Positions 8,466 to 17,515 of a stretch of 64,000 nt of DNA are shown in pieces. The notes under the pieces are model-generated. The model did no database searches, had not been told where the DNA came from, and saw nothing but the letters and a program-made list of their open reading frames with translations. Source of the DNA: NAT127 sp034717695 (GTDB lineage Bacteria > Pseudomonadota > Gammaproteobacteria > Pseudomonadales > Porticoccaceae); the NCBI GenBank assembly GCA_034717695.1, contig JAYELS010000005.1:124001-188000 (forward strand), given 5' to 3'. Made by a program: the position numbers and the translations under genes. The first letter of the stretch is position 1. Each line of letters opens with the position of its first letter.

Positions 8466-9136
8466 ATATCATCGTGTTGTTCATGGTGTCGGTGATGGCG
8501 ATCTTTGTGTGGTGGATGCTGCTGCAGCGCATCACCGCCAAGCCCTGGCTGGAGCAGGGGGTGGCCTTCGACCCCCGGGTGGCCGGGGGCAATGGCTACT
8601 CCCCCTATGTGGCGGGCAAGCTCGCCCTCTGGGTGTTCATGGTGGTGATCAGCTCCCTGTTCATGCTGTTCATCACCGCCTATCACATGCGCATGGAGCT
8701 CAACGACTGGCGCCACCTGCACCTGCCCGGGAGCCTCTGGTTCAACACCGCCCTGCTGGTGGTGGCGAGCATCGCCCTGCAGACCGCCCGCCAGGGCCTT
8801 GAGCGCGGCAACGCCGGCCGGGTTCGCGCCGGCTACCTGGCGGGGGGCCTGTTCGCGATGGCCTTTATCGCCGCCCAGCTGTGGACCTGGCAGCAACTGG
8901 TGGCCGCCGGCCATCCGGTGGCCAGCAATCCGGCGGCGTCGTTCTTCTATCTGCTCACCGGCCTCCATGGGGTGCACCTGCTGGGGGGCCTGTTGGTGTG
9001 GGGCTGGGGAGCGGCGCGGCTGCTGTCCGGCGCGAGCCTGGCGCGCCTGCGCCTGACCATCGAATCGTGCACCGTTTACTGGCACTACCTGCTGCTGCTG
9101 TGGCTCGGGCTTTTCGCCCTGCTGCAACACGGCTGA
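8462..9136 (+). CDS. Cytochrome c oxidase subunit III-like membrane protein, first paralogue
   Basis: The 224-residue protein has about six to seven membrane helices. It carries the subunit III signature region TGLHGVHLLGG near residue 170 and a C-terminal YWHYLLLLWLG. It is more divergent from canonical CoxC than the next gene, with a short N-terminal anchor and no obvious acidic residue in the usual place in helix III. Its start overlaps coxA by 4 bp. Subunit III stabilises the oxidase and helps proton uptake. What a second version adds here is unknown. Confidence 0.85.
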   Translation: MNIIVLFMVSVMAIFVWWMLLQRITAKPWLEQGVAFDPRVAGGNGYSPYVAGKLALWVFMVVISSLFMLFITAYHMRMELNDWRHLHLPGSLWFNTALLVVASIALQTARQGLERGNAGRVRAGYLAGGLFAMAFIAAQLWTWQQLVAAGHPVASNPAASFFYLLTGLHGVHLLGGLLVWGWGAARLLSGASLARLRLTIESCTVYWHYLLLLWLGLFALLQHG

Positions 9137-9160
9137 TGGGCTCACCGGGAGGACAACCCC

Positions 9161-9835
9161 ATGCAGGACACCAGCGCCACCCACCCCAGCGGCCACACCG
9201 CCATCATCCCCGACTGGGCCGGGGACAAGCAGGTTTTCCATGTCCCCTGGGGCAAGGGGATGATGTGGATCTTCCTGCTCAGCGACACCTTTATCTTCAG
9301 TTGTTTTCTCACCGCCTACATGACGGTGCGAATGTCCGCCACCGACCCCTGGCCCAACGCCAGCGAGGTGTTCGCCCTCACCCTGTTCGGCCATCACCTG
9401 CCGCTGATCCTGATCGCCATCATGACCTTCGTGCTGATCACCAGCAGCGGCACCATGGCCATGGCGGTCAACTTCGCCTACCGCAAGGACAAGAAGAAAA
9501 CCGCGCTGATGCTGCTGCTGACCATCGTGCTCGGGGCGAGCTTCGTGGGCATGCAGGCCTTCGAGTGGACCAAGCTGATCGTCGACGAGGGCATCAGGCC
9601 CTGGGGCAACCCCCTCGGCGCGGCCCAGTTCGGCGCGACCTTTTTCATGATCACCGGGTTCCACGGCCTGCACGTGTCCGCCGGGGTGATCTACCTGACG
9701 GTGATCGCCACCAAGGTGCTCAAGGGTGACTACGACCGCTCGGGCAAGTACCAGAACGTCGAGATCGCCGGTCTCTACTGGCACTTCGTCGACCTGGTGT
9801 GGGTCTTTATCTTCGCGTTCTTTTATCTCTGGTAG
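9161..9835 (+). CDS. coxC: Cytochrome c oxidase subunit III, second paralogue
   Basis: The 224-residue protein starts with a soluble stretch containing FHVPWGKGMMWIFLLSD, followed by membrane helices, FEWTKLI around residue 130, ITGFHGLHVSAGVIYL near 165, and YWHFVDLVWVFIFAFFYLW at the C-terminus, all typical of CoxIII. It is the more canonical of the two neighbouring subunit III proteins. GGGAGGA lies before the ATG, and 24 bp separate it from the first paralogue. Both probably sit in the same complex or replace each other. Confidence 0.9.
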   Translation: MQDTSATHPSGHTAIIPDWAGDKQVFHVPWGKGMMWIFLLSDTFIFSCFLTAYMTVRMSATDPWPNASEVFALTLFGHHLPLILIAIMTFVLITSSGTMAMAVNFAYRKDKKKTALMLLLTIVLGASFVGMQAFEWTKLIVDEGIRPWGNPLGAAQFGATFFMITGFHGLHVSAGVIYLTVIATKVLKGDYDRSGKYQNVEIAGLYWHFVDLVWVFIFAFFYLW

Positions 9836-9843
9836 GAGGGCAT

Positions 9844-10164
9844 ATGGCAGCGGTCGGCCAGCAACACCCCATCGGTATTTACCTGAAAATCTGGGTCCTG
9901 CTGTTCATTTTGAGCGGGTTTTCCTACATGGTGGACATCCTCCACCTCGAAGGCTATCTGCGCTGGTCGCTGATCCTGCTGTTCATGCTGCTGAAGGCCG
10001 GGCTGATCGTCGCGGTCTTCATGCACATGATGTGGGAGCGCCTCGCCCTGGTGTACACCATCCTGCTGCCGCCCCTGTGCCTGCTGGTGCTGATCGGCCT
10101 GATGGCGGTGGAGGCGGATTACACCTTCCTCACCCGCGGGGAATTTTTCTTCACCGGCCAATAG
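9844..10164 (+). CDS. Cytochrome c oxidase subunit IV family protein
   Basis: The 106-residue protein starts at the ATG at 9844 with TAGGAGGG in front. It has three membrane helices, and MLLKAGLIVAVFMHMMWE in the middle helix is the hallmark of the prokaryotic subunit IV (CoxF/CyoD-like) family. It is the last gene of the oxidase operon, 8 bp after coxC. The frame is open further upstream, but that part overlaps coxC. It probably stabilises subunit I. Confidence 0.88.
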   Translation: MAAVGQQHPIGIYLKIWVLLFILSGFSYMVDILHLEGYLRWSLILLFMLLKAGLIVAVFMHMMWERLALVYTILLPPLCLLVLIGLMAVEADYTFLTRGEFFFTGQ

Positions 10165-10193
10165 CACCCCGCCGATTGACCCACAAACACAAA

Positions 10194-10220
10194 GCCAACA
10201 GCCGCTGGGCGACTGTTGGC
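10194..10220 (-). terminator. Hairpin between convergent oxidase operon and membrane-protein gene
   Basis: An 8-bp stem GCCAACAG/CTGTTGGC has an 11-nt loop. On the leftward strand it is followed by TTTGTGTTTG, a weak U-rich tract, so it more plausibly ends the leftward gene. The rightward side lacks a T-run. Confidence 0.5.
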
Positions 10221-10242
10221 AATTGCGCGTGTTAGCGTTATT

Positions 10243-10797
10243 TCAGGGCGCCCAGCGCATGAAGCGATGGAAGAGCTGCTGGCCCCAGACGATGACCTTG
10301 GGCGCCGATGTGTCCTTGCCCACGTTCTTCATGTGGGGGTGGGCCTTCAGCACCTGCTCCAGGGCCGGCATCTGGCGCCGGTCCACATCCACGAACAGGA
10401 TGTGCTTGCCGTGATCGAGCACCTTCTGAAACCGGCGGAAGTGATGGTTTGGCTCCTGAATGCCCCAGAGCCCGCCCTCCCAGGTGCAAAATCCCAGCAC
10501 CACGATGGCAAGGAACACGAACGGCACCCAGGTGAATGTCTCCGGCCAGCCGCTCAGCCAGGCCCCCACCAGCACCAGCGCCGAGAGCACAACGCCCACC
10601 GCGGCGCCGATGAGGGTGGAATGGACCAGATCCTTTTTCATGATGGAGGTGACACTGTGCAAACGGTGATTGGCCACCTCCCGGTCATCGTGGCTGAGCA
10701 CGTGGATCTGCTCGGTGGCGATGCCGGCGCTTTCCAGTTCCCGCTCGACGACTTCCAGCTCGTCGAGGCTGTCGCTGATGTAGTAATACCTCTCCAT
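10243..10797 (-). CDS. Conserved membrane protein of unknown function
   Basis: The 184-residue protein starts MERYYYISDSLDELE. An N-terminal soluble part of about 60 residues (regularly spaced acidic residues, NHRLHSVTS) is followed by two membrane helices (about 61-82 and 89-110) and a charged C-terminal domain ending in PKVIVWGQQ. I recognise the architecture as recurring in marine gammaproteobacteria and pseudomonads, but not a function. The N-terminal part resembles small proteins that sense or bind at the membrane. It is monocistronic and convergent with the oxidase operon. Confidence 0.75.
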   Translation of the reverse strand: MERYYYISDSLDELEVVERELESAGIATEQIHVLSHDDREVANHRLHSVTSIMKKDLVHSTLIGAAVGVVLSALVLVGAWLSGWPETFTWVPFVFLAIVVLGFCTWEGGLWGIQEPNHHFRRFQKVLDHGKHILFVDVDRRQMPALEQVLKAHPHMKNVGKDTSAPKVIVWGQQLFHRFMRWAP

Positions 10798-11039
10798 TGA
10801 ACGTCCTCCAACCTGTTGATGTTATTTGGCGGGTTTGTTGTGGGTATCCACGGGACTACTGGTACGAGTATAGACAGGGATAGGGGGATTGGTAGCAGGC
10901 CGGCCAACCCGGGCAATCGGCACCGTTCGCGGCGGGGGCCCCAGCGATGGCCCTTGCGATGGCCCGGCGGCTCTGCGTTAATGCCCCGCGCCCCCTGCGT
11001 CATGGCCTACACTTGAGTTCCCACCCGCCGAGGCACCGG

Positions 11040-11984
11040 ATGTCCAGTATCGCCTTCGACAATTTCGAAACCGCAAGCCGCACCGTGCTGGCCTTTCTCC
11101 ACCAGCGCTTCGCCTTCGGGCTGTGGATGGTGACCCGCACCGAGGGGGATGACTGGATCGTGCTCCAGGCCCTCGACCGGGGCTACGGGGTGCGGGAAGG
11201 TGACGTCTACCGCTGGGCGGATTCGTTCTGCTCGCGGATGGTGGAAGGCCAGGGCCCGCGCCTCGCTCCCCGGGCCGCCGCCGTGCCGGCCTACGCCGCC
11301 GCCCCCATCGGCCAGCGCCTCGCCATCGGCGCCTACATCGGCGTGCCCCTGGTGCGCCCCGACGGCACCCTGTTCGGCACCCTGTGCGCCATCGATCCCC
11401 GGGAGCAGCCCCAGCTGAGCGACCCGGACCTCGAACTGGTGGAGCTGCTCGCCAACCTGCTCGCCACCCTGCTCGCCGCCGACCTCCAGGCGGTGGAGCA
11501 GCAGCGCCTCGCCCGCTACTGGAAGGAGGCCTCCCTCACCGACGCCCTCACCGGCCTTGCCAATCGCCGGGGCTGGGACCTGCGCCTCGAAGAGGAAGAG
11601 GCCAGGGCCCGGCGCTACGGCGGGCCAGTGGGGGTGCTGGTGATCGACCTCGACGACCTCAAGGAGATCAACGACACCCAGGGCCACGGGGAGGGGGACA
11701 AGCTGATCCGCGACAGCGCCCGCATCATCGGCGAGACCCTGCGCACCTCGGACTTCGCCGCCCGCATCGGTGGCGACGAATTCGCCATCCTCGCGGTGGA
11801 ATCCGGCGCCGCCCATGCCGCCGCCCTTGCGGGGCGGCTCGAGGAGGCCCTCGCCGCCGACGGTATCCGCGCCTCCATCGGCCACGCCGGCCGGGACCCG
11901 CGCCAGCACCTGGCGAAGGCCTGGGAGGCCGCCGACCAGGCCATGTACGCCATCAAGCAGGAGCGCCGGGGCGACCACAAATGA
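11040..11984 (+). CDS. GAF-GGDEF diguanylate cyclase
   Basis: The 314-residue soluble protein starts at the ATG at 11040, with GAGG 6 nt upstream. Residues 1-155 form a GAF-like sensor (IGVPLVRPDGTLFGTLCAID near 105-120). The GGDEF domain has an intact GGDEF at 244-248, preceded at 235-238 by RTSD, an RxxD product-inhibition site in the correct register. It should therefore make cyclic di-GMP from GTP and be feedback-inhibited. The ligand of the GAF domain is unknown. It ends where the promoter of the efflux genes begins. Confidence 0.93.
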   Translation: MSSIAFDNFETASRTVLAFLHQRFAFGLWMVTRTEGDDWIVLQALDRGYGVREGDVYRWADSFCSRMVEGQGPRLAPRAAAVPAYAAAPIGQRLAIGAYIGVPLVRPDGTLFGTLCAIDPREQPQLSDPDLELVELLANLLATLLAADLQAVEQQRLARYWKEASLTDALTGLANRRGWDLRLEEEEARARRYGGPVGVLVIDLDDLKEINDTQGHGEGDKLIRDSARIIGETLRTSDFAARIGGDEFAILAVESGAAHAAALAGRLEEALAADGIRASIGHAGRDPRQHLAKAWEAADQAMYAIKQERRGDHK

Positions 11985-12019
11985 GAATCGTTGTCATCTT
12001 TGCCCGGGGCCGGTAGTAT
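11983..12019 (+). promoter_or_regulatory. Sigma-70 promoter overlapped by a Fur-box-like palindrome
   Basis: TTGTCA at 11991-11996 and TAGTAT at 12014-12019 are 17 bp apart, close to the sigma-70 consensus. The -35 lies inside GAGAATCGTTGTC (11983-11995), which matches 10 of 13 positions of the core GATAATCATTATC of the Fur box. This suggests iron-dependent repression of the downstream efflux genes. It is inferred from one site only. Confidence 0.5.
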
Positions 12020-12070
12020 CCCCCTGTCCGCAAGGCCCACCCCCAAGCCGTCACGGAAACAGGATTACCC

Positions 12071-13144
12071 ATGCATTACCCCGCCATCGCCCGCCGGGCG
12101 CTCCCCTGGCTGCTGCTCATCGCCGCCCTGCCCGCCCCCCTGGAGGCCAACGACCCGGCGCCGGTGGCGGTCACCACCCCCATCACCGCCACCGCCGCCG
12201 AGACCCTGCGCCTGTCCGGCTCCCTGAGCGCCGAACGCCACGCCAGCCTCTCGCCCCGGGCGGACGGCCTGGTGACGGAAGTGCTGGTGGACGCCGGCAG
12301 CCGGGTTGAGGCCGGTGACGTGCTGTTGCGCCTGGACCCGGCCATCGCCACCCTGGCCAGGGACGAGGCCCGCGCCGCCAGCGCCGAGGCCCGGGCACGG
12401 CTGGCGGAGGCCCGACGTCTCGCCGACGAGGCCCGGCGCCTGCGGGAAAGCAACCACATCTCCGCCACCGAAGCGGCGGCCCGGGAGGCGGCCCTCGCCC
12501 TCGCCGAGGCCGCCGCCGATGGCGCCCGGGCGCGGGAGCGAAGCGCCGCCGAGGCCCTCGCCCGCCACCAGCTGACCGCCCCCTTCGGCGGGGTGATCAG
12601 CGCCCGGCACAGCGAGGCCGGGGAGTGGGTCAACCGTGGCGACACCGTGCTGGAGCTGGTGGCCCTCGACCCGGTGCGCCTCGACGTGCGCGCTCCCCAG
12701 GAGCGCTTTGCCGACATCGGCCCCCACACCCCGGTGACCGTGCTGCCCGACAGCCGCCCGGGGGTGCGTCTCGACGGTCGGGTGGCGGCCCGGGTGCCGG
12801 TCAGCGACCCCGCCGCCCGGGCCTTTCTGGTGCGGGTGGTGATCGACGACCCCGGCCCCGCGGGCGACCTGCTGCCCGGCACCTCCGCCATCGCCCTGTT
12901 CCAGCTCGACGACGGCAAGCCCCGCCTGCTGGTCCCCCGGGACGCCCTGCTGCGTCACCCCGACGGCGGCCACAGCCTGTTCGTGGTGGCGGACGGCCGC
13001 GCCCAGCGCCGCCCGGTGACCCTCGGCCCCGAGGGCCCCGATGGCGTGGCCATTCGCACCGGCCTCGACGCCGGCGAACGGGTGGTGATCCGCGGCAACG
13101 AGGCGCTGCGGGACGGCCAGTTGGTAACCGTGATCGACAACTAA
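12071..13144 (+). CDS. RND efflux periplasmic adaptor (membrane fusion protein)
   Basis: The 357-residue protein has a signal peptide (hydrophobic residues 10-24, cleavage near APLEA). It has the split lipoyl/barrel-sandwich motifs (SPRADGLVTEVLVDAGSRVEAGDVLLRLD and the return strand HQLTAPFGGVISARHSEAGEWV) flanking an Ala/Arg/Glu-rich coiled-coil hairpin of about 75 residues. Beta-barrel and membrane-proximal domains follow. It would link the RND pump of the next gene to an outer-membrane channel. AGGA precedes the ATG, and 9 bp separate it from the pump gene. No TolC-like channel gene is present here. Confidence 0.92.
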   Translation: MHYPAIARRALPWLLLIAALPAPLEANDPAPVAVTTPITATAAETLRLSGSLSAERHASLSPRADGLVTEVLVDAGSRVEAGDVLLRLDPAIATLARDEARAASAEARARLAEARRLADEARRLRESNHISATEAAAREAALALAEAAADGARARERSAAEALARHQLTAPFGGVISARHSEAGEWVNRGDTVLELVALDPVRLDVRAPQERFADIGPHTPVTVLPDSRPGVRLDGRVAARVPVSDPAARAFLVRVVIDDPGPAGDLLPGTSAIALFQLDDGKPRLLVPRDALLRHPDGGHSLFVVADGRAQRRPVTLGPEGPDGVAIRTGLDAGERVVIRGNEALRDGQLVTVIDN

Positions 13145-13153
13145 GGACTCCCC

Positions 13154-16100
13154 ATGCTTGAGGCAGGCGTGCGCAACGGCAAGCTGCTGACGGTGATCGT
13201 GTTGATCATCTGTGTACTCGGCATCGCCGCGGCGTTGCGGATTCCGGTGCAGATGATCCCCGACCTCAACACCCGGGTCATCAGCGTGGTCACCGGCTGG
13301 GCCGGCGCCACCCCCCAGGATGTGGAGAAGGAAATCCTCATCGAGCAGGAGCGCTACCTGCGCACCCTGCCCAACCTCCAGCGCATGGAGTCCGTGGCGG
13401 AGACCGGCCAGGCCACCATCGAGCTGGAATTCCCCTTCGGGGTCGACGTCAACGAGGCGCTGATCCGCGTCTCCAACGCCTTGAGCCAGGTCTCCGGCTA
13501 CCCGGAGAACGTCGACCAGCCCCAGCTGTTCAGCAGCTCGTTCTCGGAAAACGCCTTCATGTACTTCAGCCTGGCACCCCTGCCCGGCAACCCCCTCGCC
13601 CTCGACATGGACATGGTCAGCGACTTCGCCGAGAACCAGGTGCGGCCGCGCATGGAGCGGGTGCCCGGGGTCTCCCAGGTGGAGCTGCGGGGCGGCGCCG
13701 AGCGCCAGGTGCAGATTCGCGTCGACCCCGCCAAGCTCGCCCAGCGGGGCCTTGGCCTCACCGAGGTGCGGGACGCGGTGCGCGCCCGCAACCGGGACAG
13801 CTCCGCCGGCGATCTGGACGACGGCAAGCGCCGCTACCTGATCCGGGTGATGGGCCGCTTCGAGGACATGGCGGACCTCGGCAACCTGATCCTCGCCCAC
13901 CGGGACGGCGCCGACATCCGCCTCAAGGACGTGGCCGAGATAAAGCTCGACCACTTCGAGGTGCGCGGCCTGTTCTTCGCCGACGGCGAGCGCGCCCTGA
14001 ACCTGGCGGTCAAGCGCGAGCCGGGCTCCAACGTCATCGCCATCAAGGAGGCGATGACCCGGGTGGTGGATGAGATGGGCCGCGACCTGCTAGAACCCAA
14101 CGGCCTGCGGCTGGTGCTGATCGGCGACGATGTGCGCTATGTAGAGGCCTCGGTGCGCAACGTGGCCACCAACCTGGGGCTCGGCGCTGCCCTCGCCACG
14201 GCGGTGATGTACCTGTTCCTGCGCTCTCCCCGGGGGACCCTGATCGGCGTCATGGGCATACCGGTGTGCACCGTCGCCGCCTTTCTCGGGCTGTTGCTGT
14301 TCGGCCGCACCATCAATGTCATCTCCCTCGCCGGCATCGCCTTCGCCATCGGCATGACGGTCGACAACAGCATCGTGGTGCTGGAAAACATCGAGCAGGC
14401 CCGGCGCCGGGGCCGCGACCGCATCGAGGCCGCCATCCTCGGGGTGCGGGAGGTGTGGCCGGCGGTGCTCGCCTCCAGCGCCACCACGGTGCTGGTGTTC
14501 GCCCCGGTGCTGCTGGTGCGGGAGGAGGCGGGGCAGCTCTACTCCGACATCGCCATCGCCATCTCGGCGGCGATCATCGCCTCGATGCTGTTCGCGGTGC
14601 TGGTGGTACCCGCCGCCTGCGCCCGGCTCGGCTTTGGCAACGGCCCGGGCATCAGCGGCACCCCCGCCCCGGGGCGCCTGTCGGGGGCGGTGCACTGGCT
14701 CACCGCCAGCGGCCGCCGGCGCCTTGCCTGCATCGCCCTCACCCTGGGGACGGTGCTCGGCGCCGCCCTGTGGCTGATGCCCCCGGCGGAGTACCTGCCG
14801 GAGGGGGAGGAACCCAAGGCCTTCACGGTGATGACCGCGCCCCCCGGCTACAACCTCGGGGAGATGAGCGGCATCGCCGAGGAGGTTCGCGCCGTGCTCA
14901 GCGCCGCGGTCAACGCCGACCCGGCGCTGTTCGACCGGGGCGAGGCGGCGGTGCCGGCCCTCAAGTACTTTTCCCTGCGGGTCGAGCCCGGCAGCCTCCG
15001 GGTGATGAGCGAGCCGGTGCGGGGCGGCGACATCGAGCCGATGATGGATGCCCTCACCGCCCTGTTCACCGCCTACCCGGGGATGCGCGCCTTCTCGGCC
15101 CGGGGCTCGATCATCTCCAGCAACCAGGGGGGTACCCGGGCGGTCAACCTGGACATCGCCGGGCCCGATCTCGAGGGCCTCTACGCCACCGCCGAGCGCG
15201 CCTTCGCCCGCGCCGGGGAACTCTTCCCCGACGCCCAGCTGGACTCCCGCCCCGCCACCCTGTCCCTCGATCAGCCCCTGGTGCAGGTCCGCCCCCGCTG
15301 GGCGCGGCTGGCGGAGAACGGTTTCAGCGCCAGCGACTTTGGCTTCACCGTGGCGGCCCTGAGCGACGGCGCCTTCGTCGATGAATTCTTCGTCGCCGAC
15401 GACAAGGTGGATATTTTCCTGTTCAGCGACGCCGGGCAGGAACAGAGCCTCGGCGGCCTCGGCGACCTGCCGATCCGCGCCCCCAACGGCGCGGTACTGC
15501 CCCTGTCCGCCCTCGCCGACATCCGCCAGACCGTCGACGGCGAGAGCCTGCGCCGCATCAACGGCAGCCGCACCGTGACCCTGTCCATCATCCCGCCCCG
15601 GGAAATCGCCCTGGAAACGGCGGTGGCGCGGGTGCGGGACGAGCTGGTGCCGCCCATGCTGGCCGCCGGGGAAGTCAGCCCCGGGGTCAGCCTCAGCCTG
15701 TCCGGCGCCGCCGACCAGCTCGACGCCACCCGGGAATCCCTCGCCGGCAATCTCACCATCGCGGTGGTGCTGATCTACCTGCTGCTGGTGGCGATCTTTT
15801 CCCACTGGGGCTACCCCCTGCTGATTCTCGCCACCGTGCCCCTCGGCATCGCCGGCGCGGTGGTCGGCCTGGTGGCGTTCAACGGCATCGGCGCCGGGCT
15901 CGGCGCCGTCGGCGCGGGGGGCTTTCACCAACCCTTCGACATGATCACCATGCTGGGTTTCGTGATCCTGCTGGGCACGGTGGTCAACAATCCCATCCTC
16001 ATAGTCGATCAGGCCCGCCACAATCTGCGCCGCGAGGGGGCGGATGTGGTGGAGGCGGTGCGGGACGCGGTGGCGAGCCGCCTGCGGCCGATCCTGATGT

Positions 16101-16273
16101 CCACCGCCACCACCGTGCTCGGCCTCGCGCCCCTGGTGCTGATCCCCGGCGCCGGCACCGAGTTGTACCGGGGCGTGGGCATCGTGGTGATGGTGGGCAT
16201 CCTGTTCTCCACCGTCGTCACCCTGACATTTCTGCCGTGCCTGCTGATCACCGTGCTCGGCCGCCGGCGCTGA
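13154..16273 (+). CDS. RND efflux pump inner-membrane permease
   Basis: The 1039-residue protein has the duplicated RND architecture: helix 1, a large periplasmic loop, helices 2-6, a second loop, helices 8-12. The helix-4 segment GMTVDNSIVVLENIEQARRRG carries one intramembrane Asp used in proton relay. In the HAE families two Asp residues usually occur here (the pattern is often VDDSIV), and this protein has DN. The C-terminal half has VVNNPILIVDQARHN. It is closer to the broad HAE1/AcrB-like group than to heavy-metal CusA pumps, since no methionine relay is evident. The substrate is unknown. Confidence 0.92.
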   Translation: MLEAGVRNGKLLTVIVLIICVLGIAAALRIPVQMIPDLNTRVISVVTGWAGATPQDVEKEILIEQERYLRTLPNLQRMESVAETGQATIELEFPFGVDVNEALIRVSNALSQVSGYPENVDQPQLFSSSFSENAFMYFSLAPLPGNPLALDMDMVSDFAENQVRPRMERVPGVSQVELRGGAERQVQIRVDPAKLAQRGLGLTEVRDAVRARNRDSSAGDLDDGKRRYLIRVMGRFEDMADLGNLILAHRDGADIRLKDVAEIKLDHFEVRGLFFADGERALNLAVKREPGSNVIAIKEAMTRVVDEMGRDLLEPNGLRLVLIGDDVRYVEASVRNVATNLGLGAALATAVMYLFLRSPRGTLIGVMGIPVCTVAAFLGLLLFGRTINVISLAGIAFAIGMTVDNSIVVLENIEQARRRGRDRIEAAILGVREVWPAVLASSATTVLVFAPVLLVREEAGQLYSDIAIAISAAIIASMLFAVLVVPAACARLGFGNGPGISGTPAPGRLSGAVHWLTASGRRRLACIALTLGTVLGAALWLMPPAEYLPEGEEPKAFTVMTAPPGYNLGEMSGIAEEVRAVLSAAVNADPALFDRGEAAVPALKYFSLRVEPGSLRVMSEPVRGGDIEPMMDALTALFTAYPGMRAFSARGSIISSNQGGTRAVNLDIAGPDLEGLYATAERAFARAGELFPDAQLDSRPATLSLDQPLVQVRPRWARLAENGFSASDFGFTVAALSDGAFVDEFFVADDKVDIFLFSDAGQEQSLGGLGDLPIRAPNGAVLPLSALADIRQTVDGESLRRINGSRTVTLSIIPPREIALETAVARVRDELVPPMLAAGEVSPGVSLSLSGAADQLDATRESLAGNLTIAVVLIYLLLVAIFSHWGYPLLILATVPLGIAGAVVGLVAFNGIGAGLGAVGAGGFHQPFDMITMLGFVILLGTVVNNPILIVDQARHNLRREGADVVEAVRDAVASRLRPILMSTATTVLGLAPLVLIPGAGTELYRGVGIVVMVGILFSTVVTLTFLPCLLITVLGRRR

Positions 16274-16292
16274 AGCAGGGCCACCCGGCTTT

Positions 16293-16301
16293 TGCTATCA
16301 T
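16293..16301 (+). promoter_or_regulatory. Possible extended -10 promoter for the Sel1/SPOR gene
   Basis: TGCTATCAT preceded by T-rich sequence fits an extended -10 (TGnTATnnT). No convincing -35 is present. It lies 100 bp before the ATG at 16401. Confidence 0.3.
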
Positions 16302-16400
16302 CGCCGCCAGCGCGCCACCCCCCGACCACCCGCGCCGCCGCATACCCGCCGGGAGCGGCCGCCGGGATCGCGACGAAGACCGATAAAAGGACCTGCCACC

Positions 16401-17465
16401 ATGCCCCACTGCCACCGCCCCGGTCGCCGCCTGTCCGCCGCCCTGCTGCTCGCCGGACTCTGCGCCCTGTCCCTGCCCTTCGCCCACGCCGCCGCGGTGA
16501 CCTTCGCCACCGGCAAGGCGGCCTACGAACAGGGGGATTTCCGCCAGGCGGAAAGCGTCTGGACGAAACTCGCGGAGCAGGGCGACGTGCAATCCCAGTT
16601 CTACCTGGGGGTGCTCTACGACCAGGGCTCCGCCGCCACCCCAAAAAACGACCAGGCCGCCACCGCCTGGTTCGACAAGGCCGCCCGCCAGGGCCACGTC
16701 AACGCCCAGTTCAACCTCGGCAACGCCTACATGAATGGTCGCGGTGTGGCGCCAAGCCCCGAGCGGGCGGTGTACTGGTGGCGCCAGGCCGCCGACAACG
16801 GCTCCCCCAACGCCCAGTTCAACCTCGCCATCCAGTACTACCAGGGCAAGGGTGTGGCCAAGGACTGGGACAGCGCCGTGTACTACTTCAACAAGGCGGC
16901 GAGCAACGGCCACGCCAAGGCCCGGGAGCTGATCGACGGCAAGCAGGTGCCAAAGCTCGACGCCGACCGCCTGGCGGGGCGCCCCCCCACCAGCCCCCCC
17001 GGCAACCTGCCCCCGGCCCTGGCGCCGGCGGCGTCCACCGCCGCCCCCAACGACGGCCCCGCCGCCAGCACTCCCCCGGCGGTAACGGCGCCATCGACAG
17101 CGGCACCCGATCCCGCGCCGGCACCCGCCCGGGAGGCGGCACAGCGGGCCGCCACGCCCGCCGGCGCCCCGTCGAACCCCGAGGACTGGCTGCGCGGCCA
17201 GGATCCCGGCCACTACACCATCCAGCTGGTGGCCTCCGGCAGCACCGAGGGGGTCGCCCGCTTCGTGGCGAAGCACCAGCTGGCGGACGACACCGTGCGC
17301 ATCCAGGTGAGCCGCAACGGCCAGCCGTTCTACTACCTGCTGATGGGCAGCTTCCCCGACCGCCGCGAGGCCAACCTGCGGATCGAGTCGCTGCCCGCCG
17401 CGCTGCGTACCAGCAAGCCCTGGGCGCGCCCCTTCCGGGAGATGCAGTCGCTGCTGAACCGCTAG
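16401..17465 (+). CDS. Secreted Sel1-repeat protein with C-terminal SPOR domain
   Basis: The 354-residue protein starts with a signal peptide (about residues 1-31, ending AHAA). At least three Sel1-like TPR repeats span about 35-185 (AAYEQGDFRQAESVWTKLAE, then YLGVLYDQG, NLGNAYMNGRGV and NLAIQYYQGKGV). A Pro/Ala-rich linker (about 190-255) leads to a SPOR domain (about 268-345, YTIQLVASGS and YYLLMGSF), which binds denuded peptidoglycan at division sites. It is probably a periplasmic scaffold at the septum or wall. The partner is unknown. AAGGA precedes the ATG. Confidence 0.9.
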   Translation: MPHCHRPGRRLSAALLLAGLCALSLPFAHAAAVTFATGKAAYEQGDFRQAESVWTKLAEQGDVQSQFYLGVLYDQGSAATPKNDQAATAWFDKAARQGHVNAQFNLGNAYMNGRGVAPSPERAVYWWRQAADNGSPNAQFNLAIQYYQGKGVAKDWDSAVYYFNKAASNGHAKARELIDGKQVPKLDADRLAGRPPTSPPGNLPPALAPAASTAAPNDGPAASTPPAVTAPSTAAPDPAPAPAREAAQRAATPAGAPSNPEDWLRGQDPGHYTIQLVASGSTEGVARFVAKHQLADDTVRIQVSRNGQPFYYLLMGSFPDRREANLRIESLPAALRTSKPWARPFREMQSLLNR

Positions 17466-17486
17466 CTTTACGTTCCGGTCGGGCAA

Positions 17487-17515
17487 TTGGGATGAGGGCA
17501 GGCCTCGCCTATACT
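17487..17515 (+). promoter_or_regulatory. Sigma-70 promoter for the PAS-GGDEF-EAL gene
   Basis: TTGGGA (17487-17492), a 17-bp spacer and TATACT (17510-17515) lie about 75 bp before the start codon at 17593. Confidence 0.6.

Noticed and set aside
8462..9835. One subunit III gene split by a frameshift
   Set aside because: Both are full-length with their own start, ribosome site and complete subunit III motifs.
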